This document shows, piece by piece, positions 11,375 to 23,173 of a stretch of 64,000 nucleotides of DNA. A program made the position numbers and the translations under genes. Source of the stretch: Letharia columbiana (lineage: Eukaryota; Ascomycota; Lecanoromycetes; Lecanorales; Parmeliaceae); NCBI RefSeq assembly GCF_014066305.1, contig NW_023501046.1:124001-188000 (forward strand), written 5' to 3'. The notes under the pieces were generated by a model. It was given only the letters and a program-made list of their open reading frames with translations. It did no database searches and was not told where the DNA came from. Each line of letters starts with the position of its first letter. Position 1 is the first letter of the stretch.

Positions 11375-12500
11375 TTGTACCCAATGATCATGCTGAATAG
11401 ATTCCAGGTAGTCGAGAGCAGTCATCAAGGAATACCAACAAGCATGAACCCAGGCGGTGCAGTCTCTCCTTTTCTTTCGAGATTTCCTTCACTGGGTGAC
11501 CTCTGTACCTTTTACCCCTACGGCTTGGGATACGAATGTCTCCCAGATGGTCAACTTGTGTTCAGACTACTCCCTTCACTAATGATCCGAGGGCCGCCCT
11601 CTTCTGCTTACCTCCGGTCACAGTGTCAGTATTCTCGCCACTGTGTAGAGCTGGGACCAGACGATCCTGATCGGACAACGCCGGAGAGGCCGGCTTTTGT
11701 TGCGGATGGGGGGCAGGGTGTCGTGGGGCCCGTCAGCGTTCAACCTTCCGCTCCTCAATGCACCGCTCCGACATTCCTTACCCAGGAAGATTACACTCCG
11801 GATTACGAGCATAGGTATTGGTGTGACGAATTTTGGCTGTGAGTCTGCCCTTTCCGATAACTTATTCCCGTCCATTAGAGTACCTCGAGCAGAGCCGTGA
11901 GACACGAATGCGAAGGTAGAGCCTTCCATCAAGCTTCAGATCTCGTATCAATGGAGGAGGAAAAAAGCTGACTTCGAGGCCTGGAAGTGGCGAGCCCGCG
12001 TATCAAGACTGCCTTAGAGCCCTAGATGAATTTGACATTCTCGAAGACGATGAAGATGAGTCTAGCACTGCCGCTTTTCTGGCCATCGGCGAAAGGGCAA
12101 GTTACATAGCGCTGTATGGAGAAGACCCGCTTGGGCAAGAGGGAATATATCAACTTCCCGTAGTGAAAACAAATGGTATTCTACTTCTCTACTGTCAGAA
12201 TTCTCCTAACTTTGAGTCTGTATACTAACTCAACAGCAAGGATCTTGCTCCATTGCTGTAGCACGAACGATATACACTAGGCATTTATTCCATTCGGAAT
12301 ACTGGTCGGTGTTGCAGGGAAATGCAAATGGTATGGTAGAACTCTGCGTCAAGACGCAAGGGATTGGAGGATGGCACGAAACGAGTACGTTCCTAATACA
12401 TGCCCATTTATGAACCGCTAATGTCGACTCAGAATGTCGTAGTAATGGTGAAAAGGCTCCGTTGGTTGCACACGTTTATCATAATGAGTCCAAGTTCTGA
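11375..12500 (+). CDS. Hypothetical cysteine-containing protein (exon model, possibly broken)
   Basis: Four exons can be joined in one frame: to 11838, 11940-12175, 12241-12384 and 12433-12500. All introns are GT-AG, and ACTAAC lies before the second acceptor. The product is about 300 residues with an acidic stretch (ILEDDEDES) and a C-terminal region reading SCSIAVA ... ELCVKTQGIGGWHE. That shape recurs in secreted fungal proteins, but I cannot name the family. No signal peptide is evident, so the true start may be upstream. The frame stays open past the TGA at 12498 to 12875 with further cysteines, which suggests that the stop is a recent nonsense change. Confidence 0.45.
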
Positions 12501-12503
12501 AGA

Positions 12504-12975
12504 ATGCTCGGAATACAAATGGCATGTGCGACCGACGCCGAAGGTAACGCTGTATGCGAGAACGCCGGGGACGAATCGGAACCACCTACCAAGAATCCAA
12601 TAACCGGAGGAGGCGACTGGAATGCTGAAGGCCGGGGCGATGCGGGACAAGGCACATCTGCTGACCCTCAACCTCCCGCCAGACAACAGTGCAATGAACG
12701 CTGTACTGAACCCGATGACTACGATTACGCCAATGGCTGCATCTGCCTCCATGCAAAATTGCACTTACGTTTCCCCAGCCTGTTGCCTCTCAGGCAATGG
12801 AATCGTGTTCGAAGACCCGTCAGAGAATCTTGCTATGACAGTACAATTGCCGAATGCGAGTGTTTGCTGCGATGAGGCGACGGGAAAGTCGAGAAGTTCG
12901 AGTACTGGGACAGATTTTGCGGTAGGGGATCCGGCGTGTCCCGTTGCCATTGTGCAGGTCGTGACCAATACTTGA
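12504..12975 (+). pseudogene. Cysteine-rich 3' part split between two frames
   Basis: Frame one (12504-12875) carries QQCNERCTEPDDYDYANGC and follows the upstream exon frame directly after a TGA. Frame three (12622-12975) carries NCTYVSPACCLSGNG and ASVCCDEATG, a spacing common in secreted fungal proteins. No intron of normal length links them. The simplest reading is one decayed gene with a stop at 12498 and a frameshift near 12730-12770. Two separate small genes are possible but less likely. Confidence 0.4.
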
Positions 12976-13803
12976 ATGCAAAGGCAGCTCCTTTTGAAAT
13001 CTCATGTGATCCTGACCCGGGAGAGGGTGTCTTCATACTCTCGCTTTAGCGTCGAATTCACCGAATTTGGTACCAGCGACATGCCGGAGAACCTCGATAT
13101 CAAAGTGATGATAGGAGGCGGTGCACGTGCGCATTGACCACGTTTGGAAAAATTGAACGTTGTTGTGCATGCTTGGATCCAATGTTTTGAAGATGCCGAC
13201 CGCTCAACACAAAATTTCTTGCAGCGCTCGGCCAGCTGCTGCAGAGGTTTGTGGGTAAGGCCTGTGGCTCGCAAAATACTTGCTTCTGCAGCTCTTCGTG
13301 ATAAAATGTCAGGCTCCTCCGTCATCGTTGCATATAACGATAGTATGTGCCCCGAAACTGTCTGACAGAGCGTCTTGCTACCAGAGGTGCTAGCGTCGAC
13401 GAACACCAAGAAGAATCGAAAGGTCATTGCTTCGATACCAAATGTCGGAGGGCGCTCCGATCAAACCACCGCATGGGATTCAGAGGATTCTTCAAGTCGA
13501 TAATCTGCAAGCAAAAGGAGATACGGGGCCGCAGATCGACAGCGCAGCCAATGTGGGTAATCGTAACGCCGCAAGGGAAGAAGGTTGAAACGAAGAATGC
13601 ACTGCCTCATGTCCCATCAATCCTTCGTAACTTCCTCATGAGACCACGTTCCACGAGAGCGCGTTTTGTTTTTCTCGTCTCGTGTCCTTCTTTGCTTGAC
13701 CCCTCATAACATCTGCCTGGTATAAAGTCAAACAGTGACTCCACAACTCCTCCGGTCCTCTTGAACCTCAATTTCTCAACTTCTAGAAATCTTGTAACCA
13801 TCG
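12976..13803. other. No recognisable gene; TATA-like site near 13721
   Basis: Several overlapping open frames on both strands, none with a domain or convincing splice structure. TGGTATAAAG lies about 80 bases before the ATG of the downstream cysteine-rich gene and could be its TATA box. Confidence 0.45.
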
Positions 13804-14849
13804 ATGCATTTCCACAAGATGATTCTTGCGCTCTTCGTGTCCCATTGGCCCTTACTGCTGGCTCAGCAGCCGTGCTACTGGCCCGATGGCTCCGGCATAG
13901 CGCCCGGTCAAGGACATTACGTGAACTGCTATGCGTCCCGAGACAGTGCCTGCTGCTTGAATGGAGAGGTTTGTCTGTCGAACGGTCTATGTTATGGATC
14001 AGAGATAGGTTCGGTACGCCCCATCGCACCCTCCTTCCTACCTGGGACTGTCACTCACACTGTCCCTTATGCGATCCAAACACTGATTCCCGGAAACAGA
14101 CGTATCGAGGCGCATGCACTGTCAAAGACTGGAGTAATACGACGGCATGTCCAAATCAAGGATGCAACGACGGTGAGAACTCTTTCCGGGTTTGATCTTG
14201 GATCTTTCCTCTAACCGCTTACATCTGCTCCTCAACCCGTAGTAGCCGCTAAGTCTTTCCATGTCAGTGCAAAGAGATACAGCGTCCAATCTTTGGAATT
14301 GTCCAGCAGTGAACGGTCCATTCAACTAGTGGTGTGGCGATGAGACTAAGAATACGGCCTGTCAGACAAGCATCGACACAACTTTCGTTAATGATACGAA
14401 GGGCTCTACCTTAGGATCTCCACCTGTCACACCGTCGCCATCAGCTCCCACCAAAAAAAACCCCGGCGATTCCCGTGACCACTACCTTCCCCACTGGACC
14501 CATATCGACAATGACTACGGTCCAGGCGTCCTCCCTAGCCAACACGTCCACGGGCCCTCCTGCGCCTGCTCAAACCCAGGAGCAGTCGACCAGCCTGCCG
14601 ACCGCAGTAGGAGTCGGGATCGGTGTCCCGCTCGGAACAACTGCCATCGGATTCCTCGGCTTCTGGTTCTGGAAAGAAGCGGTGCGGCAACGCAGAAGCA
14701 AGGCCCGAATACCGACACAGCGGACCGGTTTGAACAACAGCAGTCGATTTGCCGCAGCGCCCATTGATCGATCTTTGAAGGAACTTCCCGATACGCACCT
14801 TCCGAGAGAGCTGGATGGCCAGGGGGGAATTGTACTACCCGGTATCTGA
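13804..14849 (+). pseudogene. Cysteine-rich single-pass membrane protein, disrupted
   Basis: The exons fit 13804-14013, 14100-14172 and from 14268 (phases close). They encode a signal peptide (MILALFVSHWPLLLAQ), then CYWPDGS, SACCLNGEVCLSNGLC and TYRGACTVKDW, an S/T/P-rich stalk, and a membrane helix (VGVGIGVPLGTTAIGFLGF) with a basic cytoplasmic tail ending at 14849. Two lesions break the gene. TAG at 14327-14329 lies where paralogues continue with a WCC-type motif. The stalk and membrane helix are in another frame, entered at the eight-A run 14453-14460. The intact paralogue at 56605-57557 has the same plan. The ligand and role of this family are unknown to me. A sequencing error at the A-run would remove the frameshift but not the stop. 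Confidence 0.75.
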
Positions 14850-15062
14850 AATTGCAGAAAGGCGAATCCTCTTTCGAGTACATTTCTCCAGCTTGAACCC
14901 TGTTTGTTCTAACGCTCGCGCACCGCCACCCTAATTTATCAGCAGCGTAGCCAAGAGTCCACAACAACATCACGGCAGGACAGAGAATAAGAAACCAGTG
15001 TCGAATCAGGTTCCCGGCCTCCTCCCAGCTGTCAGAATTCAAGTACGTGATCTGCAGATCGC

Positions 15063-15204
15063 ATCGATTATTCTATCGTATTATAAAAATGGATTTTTTA
15101 TAATTTTAGTATATTTGTTTTTAAAAATTTTTAATGTTTTTTTTATTTGTTATTTTATTTTTTTAATTTTATTTTATTATTATATAATTATCGATTATTC
15201 TATC
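15063..15204. mobile_element. 112 bp AT-rich insertion with 15 bp target duplication
   Basis: ATCGATTATTCTATC occurs at 15063-15077 and again, identical, at 15190-15204. It brackets 112 bases of nearly pure A/T, T-rich on the plus strand, inside otherwise GC-balanced DNA. A perfect 15 bp duplication with an A-rich end is the footprint of LINE-type target-primed insertion, for example a 5'-truncated retrocopy or SINE. It carries no open frame of note. Confidence 0.7.
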
Positions 15205-17782
15205 TCAGGACTCCTCTAGGCCAATGTCCACACTCTATACAGATAAGGTGGTTTTTTTTCCAATAGGTGGCTAGGAGGAGGCTAAGAATCTTCTATTGAC
15301 ACCAGCGACGTGTCGGATCACCCACCTGAGTCGTATGGGGTTATAAGACCTGATCCCGGGGGAGTCCCAAGATAGAACCATTCATGCAATCTACACACCA
15401 CCCAATCCTACCCTACCCGAAATCCCGACGAGTCACACGCAAGAACCAGCGAAGCGGATCTCTTCGCATCCCCCAATTCCTCAACACGTCCGCACGATCC
15501 TCACCGCTCCCACAAAATCCCATCCCGCCCAAAAAACGCCCCCTACCGATCCATCCATCCGCTCGGGTACCGAATGTCAACTCCGTCCGCACATACTCCG
15601 CGGAGAAAATCTCCAGGGCCCCGGTTGTGTTATGATGACACTCCGTCCGTTGTTCGACCGGGAAGAACTTTCGCACCGTACCGGCAGGGTTGCACACCGG
15701 ATTCACACGTCCAGGGGGTTTGAGATGGCGCGCCGGCGCGCGGAGCCGGATTTCGCTAGACCAGTACTAGTACGGAAGAAACCCGGGTGACTGGAGGATG
15801 GTGATGGGAGGGGAGAGTCTAAGATAGAGATCGAAGGGGATTGTGGATATTCTTCTCTACGCTGTTTGAAAAGAAACGCCCCCCCCCCCTCCCGCCCGGG
15901 GATTGGAGGGTCGTTCAACTGTCTCAAGAGCAGCAGCCGGACACATGTCCAAGGAATCCGAGGCATCGGCGATCTCGTGTGTGAGTGCGAGCGTATCTGA
16001 CATTGCTGACGCGGCGGCGAAGGTCGTCGATGCTGAGCCCCCGTGGCGAGAGTCTGGTCATGACGGAAGCGACAGCGTGTCTCCTGAGGACAGACCCTTT
16101 GAACATCTCCGTCAACTGCTTCGTTTCTTAGAAAGGGCGGGTCTCGAGACAGGACGGGTGTGAATGCCGCCCGTACGTATCCCGCGCCGCCGTTGACTGC
16201 GATGAGCTGGCGGTCCCGCCCCTTTTGGGGAAAAGGGACAATGGGTTGTACTAGCCCGTTTCACACTTTCGAATCTGTGTCGAATGCAGGAAGGCGAAGT
16301 GCATGAGTGTCTGTATGTGAAGGGAGGCATGAATCGCTCGCTACAAGGGTATTGTTCTTGGTTTAACCGATTGAGGATTCAGTTTGTTAGAAACAGTAAG
16401 ACGTGTCTGTGGCAAAAGGCCGCTTGTACATTGACACACCACTAATGGTCATATGATATTGCCACTTGTCCCTGCCACTTGTCCGTGCATACGACACACC
16501 TCGAACAGGTAGCCGCGGGGCGCTTCGGGCAGGCGATGGTGCACAGCGATGTCACCAATATGGAGACTATCTGTATCCAGGCCCTATAGATGGAACGCGT
16601 GCTATCTATGGGTATCCAACATCGAGAGCACTGTCGGCAAATCACTACGAGCTCGCGCCCGTGATCTAGGCTGCGCATAAGAGATCCGTGTCGAATGAAC
16701 GAACGTAGTCATAGCAAAGCGAACCAGGTGGCAATTTTCCCACGCCTAACCCGCTCCACGACCTACCTGCCATGTTCATGCCATGAGGTTGGCATGCAGC
16801 TGGGGGAAGCGATGCGGTGTGCGTTGGAAAAGGAGTAGATACCCACGGTATCTTGTCTCTTTTCCGCTAGTCGTGCTGGAGACGGAGAAGCGTTATGTGT
16901 CTGCTGCGAGCGTGTTGCTCTGTAGATTCCTTTGCTTGTGTGACCGTGAATTATGCCGCGTGTATGCTATTCGTCACGACGAGGCCATAGCGTAGGCCTC
17001 GGTGACGCTTTTTTGGGGGTACTGGGTCTCGGGCAGTCATTGTGCGATCATGGACTGCAAGCAAGTCGGATCACTGTCGAACTGGCTGAGACGCGCATTT
17101 TCGGAATTTTCTATTTCTTTGGATCTGGGGAATGTATGCTTGAGCTTTACTGCAGGTCATGATCTGTGGACGTTTTGAGCCATCGAGCTTGGGTGTGGAT
17201 TGTTACTCAAGTCTGTGGGTCCGATACATGTAGCATGCATTCGTTCACCAGCCATCCTGTGATGTCCTCGAATCCAAAACCAGAGTCCCAAGCCAATAAC
17301 TCCATGATAAGTCGTTTTGAATTGATATATATTCCCTTCTATGATCTCTTGAAGGTATTTCCTTTCGGCCATTTTGAAATCAATCTCTTTGGCTGTTGCG
17401 CCCTGGATGACGGAGAGAATGGTTCGAGCGTGTAACGGCTACTTGCGTTTTGAACGTTATTTACAGCGGGATTGCGCCTAAGTATCACAAAGTCCCGGGG
17501 GTGGTCACCAGGAGTATCATCAGTAATACTCGTGACAAGCACAAGAGGCCGCCATATTTTATGAATACGATGGTCCGCCCTTGATACATTCCTATCAACT
17601 CGGAGTAACTAACGACGGCAACCCTGAACATGCCACCCGCCCTTCTTCTGCGCGTCCACAGTTCGTCCAGAAAGAATAAATCAGGCGGACGAGGCAATGA
17701 GGTAGCAGGAAAAATTCTTTCGGCTAACGCTTGACCCCACCCAGCAGAAAGCTTCACCTTCCTGACTGCCATTGTCTGGACC
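15205..17782. other. Gene-poor accessory DNA, nothing identified
   Basis: Base composition is normal. Short open frames occur on both strands, for example the minus-strand 15413-15706 and the plus-strand 15903-16163, but none has a recognisable domain, signal peptide or consistent exon chain. A palindromic GGCGCGCCGGCGCGC lies near 15726. The region may hold relics of genes too decayed to read. Confidence 0.5.
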
Positions 17783-17853
17783 ATGGAATTCGAAGAGCAA
17801 GAAGAGGGACAGCTCGACTCCTCGAAGCCCGACGCCAATGATGCGTTTCACTA

Positions 17854-18252
17854 TTGAAAAACTCGGCGAAGCCGTCAAAATTGGTCTCAGCGAGTACCAC
17901 GCAGTTTTTGAGAGGGAACGACAAAACTCGTGGCTCGGAGAGGAGCTTCGGGCTTCGGGATAGGCTTGAAGGTATGGAGAAGATGTGGGCCTATGAGCAG
18001 TCGGCGCCAAGACTTCCACTCGTGACATGGTGGGATGATCTGCTACATGCTGATTTGAGAAATACCAGCCCCACACTGGTCAATGCTACCTACGGAGCCA
18101 GCGTCCAGTCTTATTGGCTCGAGGGTGGAAGCATCGGCGGCCAGACTTCTAATGCGAACGTTGCATCAAGCTGCAGCACATGTCGAAGTCGGAGGGTGAG
18201 GAGGTACCCAACTTGTGTAAATTTAGGCGTGAGTTGTCATTTTGAAGATTAG
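17854..18252 (+). CDS. Uncertain open frame, 132 codons
   Basis: The frame ends with SCSTCRSRRVRRYPTC before the stop and includes a middle part with aromatic residues (VTWWDDLLHADLR). The cysteine pattern is too short for a Zn2Cys6 domain. No family is recognised, no intron is needed and no upstream signal is evident. A shorter frame starting at 17783 in another phase is an alternative. It could equally be chance or a remnant. Confidence 0.2.
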   Translation: MKNSAKPSKLVSASTTQFLRGNDKTRGSERSFGLRDRLEGMEKMWAYEQSAPRLPLVTWWDDLLHADLRNTSPTLVNATYGASVQSYWLEGGSIGGQTSNANVASSCSTCRSRRVRRYPTCVNLGVSCHFED

Positions 18253-19740
18253 CGACGGTGCTTGGAGAGTCTACAACAATAGACGAGCCGCATGAATCAT
18301 TACGCAGTTATCAATTGGCGAGGGTTTGCCTTCGTTGCTGACTGCTGACTGCGGGGAAAACATACCTAGGAAATCAGCTGTCAGTCTGTTACCCACATTG
18401 ACACCAAAATGGGTGATTATTGAAGCGCAAGACATGCCACGTCGCCGTCGGGCATAATGTCGTCACTCGAAGCCTGCCGCAGCCGGACAACAGGCGCTCT
18501 CAACGGACCGTCGAGCGCTTCCAGAGTTGTGTGTGGGCATGACAGCAATTTGGGGCTGTAAAGTAGATACTCGATGGTCGGTGATGGTCGGAGTTGTCAT
18601 CCCAGAGATTTGGTGGGTTGGTCATCGGGATTGGAGATCAGCGGTCATGCCCACTTTTTGCTTCCACTGACCTTCTAGCGTCCTTCTAGTTTCCTTCTGG
18701 TGACCTTCTAGCGGTCTTCTCTGCGTCACACATACAGGGATCAGGCTGGATCGGCGTGGATCAGCCTTCTGATCGCGTGGGCCTTGGACCCGGGACCCCA
18801 CTTTCCAGGTTGAAGGTATGACGAAATGACGATCAATGCGAGAGGAGGGGCGGCCCAGCAATTGCGATCAACCTGTCAATCGACTGCGCTTATATCTCAA
18901 CCTTGTTCGTGATTATTCGCTATTACTCGATACTTAGTACTTACTTTATTTTCATCGCGCTATTATTCATCCAAGCGATCTCTCTTCATGCGAATGAGCC
19001 TATGAGATTTAAGTTGTACTTTAAAACGCATGACTCCAAACTTAGGACAATAGGGGATTTCTGGGGTCAAAAGGCAACATAAACTTAGCTGCCGGGGAGG
19101 GGTAGTTTGGAAAAGGGAAAAAAGCAGGATCAACATGCTGGTCTCAGCTTTTTCTTTCTTTCCTCTGCTTGCGCTCCACACAATTTGTACCGTCGCTCCT
19201 TCGCTCGACTTTTGAATTTGAAATTGGTATCTGCAAACTATAATGTAGCTATTCAACTAACTCCTCCCTATCTGCTCTCTTTCTCATCACGCATCATTTG
19301 CCCATTTCTCCTAATCCTTCTTGCGCTTCAATCAACACACCAAAAAAGCCATACGGTGCGGGCGAGGTGTTGACTTAACCCCGCCAAGTCGCCATCATTG
19401 ATTGGCCTCGCTCACACTTCATCTTCGGCCATCTATGATCTGCTCATATGTGTCACACTAGTAGCTAATCAAAACGGCGGGCCTGCATGTGAAGCTGGCG
19501 GCTAACGGATGGTCCGGCATCCCTTGCTTCACCCATCCTTGTTCCTTTGTATCTATAAATCCAACCCCATTACCCCAGATCTCCCATCTTCTTTCTCTTC
19601 CTCTCCCTTGCTTCACCTTTTTGCTTTCTCCTCGCACTCTTTCTAACCTCCCTCCTTCCCTTAACCCAACATCCAACCCCCCCGTGTTCTATCTGACCCA
19701 CTCGACTCGATATCGAGCCCCACGGGCCAGCGAAGTAACC
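18253..19740. other. Intergenic region upstream of the MFS gene, with a short tandem repeat
   Basis: No gene is supported. At about 18667-18721 a unit close to GACCTTCTAGCG/TTCCTTCTG occurs four or five times in a row. Immediately before the transporter ATG there is a TATA-like CTATAAATCC near 19553 and a long pyrimidine-rich tract (about 19575-19690), both usual in promoters of highly expressed fungal genes. Confidence 0.6.
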
Positions 19741-21593
19741 ATGGATAACATCGCGAGCTACAATGTAGCCCGCAAGTACGAAAAGCGGGCTCTCCTCATC
19801 CTCATCAACTGCGTAGCTGGGCTCTCCATCTTCTTCTTCGGCTATGATCAAGGTGTCATGGGCGGTGTCAACGGCAACCGCAATTATGCCTCCACCATGG
19901 GCTTTGGCATGTTTGATGAACAACAAGGGCTAGTCACAATTCAGCACCCACTTCTTCAAGGAGGTATCGTAAGTAATCCCAAAACACCACCTACTCTTTG
20001 GGCTTGTGTCAATTGTCTGACATGTGTGATTCCAGATCGCAGTGTACTACCTGCCCGGCACCTTGTTTGGCGCCTTCCTCGGCGGATGGTTTGGCGATCG
20101 ATACGGTCGTATCAAGACCATCGCCGTAGCCGCCCTGTGGGCTGTCGTCGGCGCCACTCTTCAATGCTCCGCCCAAAACGCCAAATGGATGTTCTGCGCC
20201 CGTACCCTGAACGGTATCGGAACAGGCATCCTGAACGCCATCACCCCCGTCTGGGCCACCGAAACTGCCAGCCACACATCCCGCGGCCAATTCGTCTCTA
20301 TCGAGTTCACCCTCAACATTTTCGGCGTCGTCGTCGCTTACTGGATCGAATACGGCACCTCCTTCTACGGGCAGGTCAATTCCTCCTTCATCTGGCGCTT
20401 TCCGATCGCTTTCCAAATCGTGCCCCTCATCTTCCTCTTTTTCGTTGTATGGGCTATGCCCGAATCCCCTCGCTGGCTTGTTAAAGTCGGGCGCGAGGAA
20501 GAAGCCCGATTCATACTCGGTCGTCTCCGCGGCGAAGGTGACGGTGCGGCCGAAGCTGAATTCCAAGACATCCGCAACATCGTCGAGCTGGAGCGCAAGA
20601 CCTCGAGCCAGAGTAGCTACCTGGCCATGTTCTTCGGCTGGAAGTCCGGCAAGCTCCACACCGGTCGCCGCGTTCAACTCGTCATCTGGCTCCAAATCCT
20701 CCAAGAATGGATCGGCATCGCCGGTATCACAATCTACGGGCCCACCATCTTCACAATCGCCGGTGTCTCGCCACAAAACCGTCTCTGGATATCCGGTCTC
20801 AACGATATCACATACATGTTCGCCACCCTCATCTGTGTCTTCACTCTGGATCGAATCGGTCGTCGCTGGACTCTCTACTGGGGCTCAGTCGGCCAGGGGA
20901 TCTGTATGTTCTGCGCTGGTGGTCTCGCCCGCGCTACGATCAACGCCAAAAACAGCGGCGGAAGCACCTCCGGCGTGGGTGGCGGCGCCATCTTCTTCGT
21001 GTTCCTGTTCACTGCGATTTTCGGAGCGACATGGTTGACCGTACCGTGGCTATACCCGGCTGAGATCTTCCCATTGGAAGTCCGAGCCCGAGGCAACGCG
21101 TGGGGTGTGGTTGGTTGGTCCATCGGCAATGGGTGGACGGTATGATAACCCCAATGAACCTTTCCTACATTCACATATCGTCAACAAGTGTCTAACGAAC
21201 GATCAGGTGCTCCTCCTCCCCACCATTTTCGCCAAGCTGGAGGAAAAGACCCTCTACCTCTTCGGCGCCGTCAACGTCGTCACCATCGTCGTCGTCTGGG
21301 CCCTCTATCCCGAAACCAACCAACGCACCCTCGAGGAAATGGACCTCGTCTTCGCCTCCGACTCCATCTGGAACTGGGAAGCCGAGCGCAACTTCAAGAT
21401 CCTCAAAGAACAGAACCCTGAACTGGTGCAAGCCACGCAGCGGGGGAATAGCGTCGTGGATCCCGAGGCGGGGTTCAAGGGGGGCCGACAGGGCAGTTTG
21501 GTGCCTAAGGAGCTGAGTCTGGATGCCAACGAGTATGGCAATGGTAGCGAGGAGGAGAAGGTGGTGGCGGGCGTCAAGCACGACCGACTTTGA
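19741..21593 (+). CDS. MFS sugar (hexose-type) transporter
   Basis: Three exons (19741-19968, 20036-21139, 21207-21593) encode 572 residues, the normal size for the fungal sugar porter family, which carries sugars across the plasma membrane, usually with protons. Family signatures are all present: FFFGYDQGVMGG in helix 1, GGWFGDRYGRIKT between helices 2 and 3, PESPRWL after helix 6, DRIGRRWTL in the second half, and PETNQRTLEEMD after helix 12. The introns are phase 0, the second with CTAAC. The start at 19741 has ACC before it; the frame is open further upstream but that stretch lies in the pyrimidine tract. The substrate cannot be told from the sequence. The hydrophilic tail is acidic and glycine-rich. 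Confidence 0.93.
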
Positions 21594-23173
21594 GGGGCGT
21601 TTGATGTGGTGGGGCCAGGTGGGGTTCTCCATGCAACAAATTTTGAGCGGTTATTGTGATTTGCTGAAATAGTCCATATGGGTATTGGAGAACGGAGGCT
21701 TTATGGTGGAGGGTGAGTTTTGCTAAGTTGACGTGGTTCATGTATCTTGTATAGAGACTTTTCCGAGACTCTCTAGAATACATAGAAATCTTTTCAATGA
21801 CATCTTATAACAACCAACCAGTTTCTCTCTCTCTCTTTCTTTTTTCCCGGATATCAGACCCATAGACACATCTGACCAACCATTTACTCCTTCTCATGTC
21901 ACAACAAACCCGCCTCCCCCTCTTCCCCTTTCTCTCCCCCCTGTCACATCATACACCCAAACAACACAACAACCCCACCGACCCACCCACCTCAACGAAC
22001 CAGACCCAAAATCCCCACCTATCTCCCATCATCCAGCTCTTTCTTTCATCCATCCATCCATCCATCCACCCACCTACCTACCTACCTACCTACCTACCTA
22101 CCTACCTACCTACCTACCTACCTACCTACCCACCTATCAAACCAAAACCAAAACCATCCCCCAACCCCCCCTAGCCCTTCCAATCCCACCTCCACGCCCT
22201 AGCGTCCCCATACCCATAAATCCCTCAACTCAAACTCAACTCAAACTCCACTCAAACTCAACTCAACTCAAACTCAACACAACTCACTCATAAGCCGGAA
22301 CAAACTCTCCCTCCCTCCCTCCCTCCCTCTTTCTAACATGACGGTAATGCGGCTAGGAGACGGATCAGACATGCAGACCGGGATGGACCCCTGCGCGAAC
22401 TTTTGCGACGTCCGCTAGTTTGGGCTGGGGTGCAGGGTGTGGTACGGTGGGTGGTGGGTGGGTGGTGGGTGGTTGATGGGTGTAGGTAGGTCTAGATGGG
22501 TAAAGGTGAAAGGATGGTGTAAAGGTGGAAGGGTAGGTAGGTAAAGGTGGGTAAGGATATTGTATAAAGGTGGAAGGATGGTGTAAAGGTGAAAGGATGG
22601 TGTAAAGGTGAAAGGATAGTGTAAAGGTGGAAGGATGGTGTAAAGGTGGAAGGGTGGTGTAAAGGTGGAAGGATGGTGTAAAGGTGGAAGGATGGTGTAA
22701 AGGTGGAAGGATGGTGTAAAGGTGGATGGATGATGTAAAGGTTTAAAAGGATGTGGGATGTATATGAATGTGATCGGTTGGTGCAGTTGATTGGGTGAGT
22801 TGAGTTGATTGGGTGAGTTGAGTTAGGATGGGTTGGGATGGGATGGGATGGGATGAAGGTGGTTAGGGTGACAGCGCACATCTCCCTCATACGGGTACCT
22901 CGACTGCCTTTCTAGCGATGAATGAATGAGACCAGATGGCCATCCGCGGGCTAGAGTAGATCTGCGCGGATTAGAGTATGTATGTATGTATGTATGTATG
23001 TACATAGGCAGTACCTGTGCCACTCCCTTCCTATCTCGTACACCAGCGCCGCGTTCGTACATGGCCGGACACCCCAACTTACATACGGTACATTACATGC
23101 AAAACTTACAGACGTACATTGCATATGTACGCAGTCACCAGGATCCCCGTCTGTCCTCGACATGCCCGCTCGC
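21594..23173. repeat. Cluster of simple repeats and a minisatellite
   Basis: This intergenic stretch is dominated by low-complexity DNA: (CATC)n at about 22049-22066, (CTAC)n at about 22073-22130, CTCAA repeats near 22220-22280, (CCCT)n near 22308-22330, a minisatellite at 22495-22745, and (GTAT)n at about 22976-23000. Open frames here are by-products of repeats. It separates the convergent 3' ends of the sugar transporter and the P450 gene. Confidence 0.85.
22495..22745. repeat. Minisatellite, unit of about 17 bp
   Basis: Roughly a dozen imperfect copies of a unit close to GTGTAAAGGTGGAAGGAT are arranged head to tail. Variation is mainly GGAAGGATG versus GAAAGGATG and one expanded unit near 22540. 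It lies between two convergent genes. Confidence 0.85.

Noticed and set aside
15903..16163. Plus-strand 86-codon frame
   Set aside because: No domain, no signal peptide and overlapping frames of equal size on the other strand.
20009..20776. 255-codon minus-strand frame opposite the sugar transporter
   Set aside because: Antisense shadow created by codon bias of the transporter; acidic, low-information sequence.
21896..22174. Proline/threonine/tyrosine-rich open frame
   Set aside because: Translation of CTAC and CATC tandem repeats, not a gene.
22492..22890. 132-codon minus-strand frame
   Set aside because: Translation of the minisatellite.
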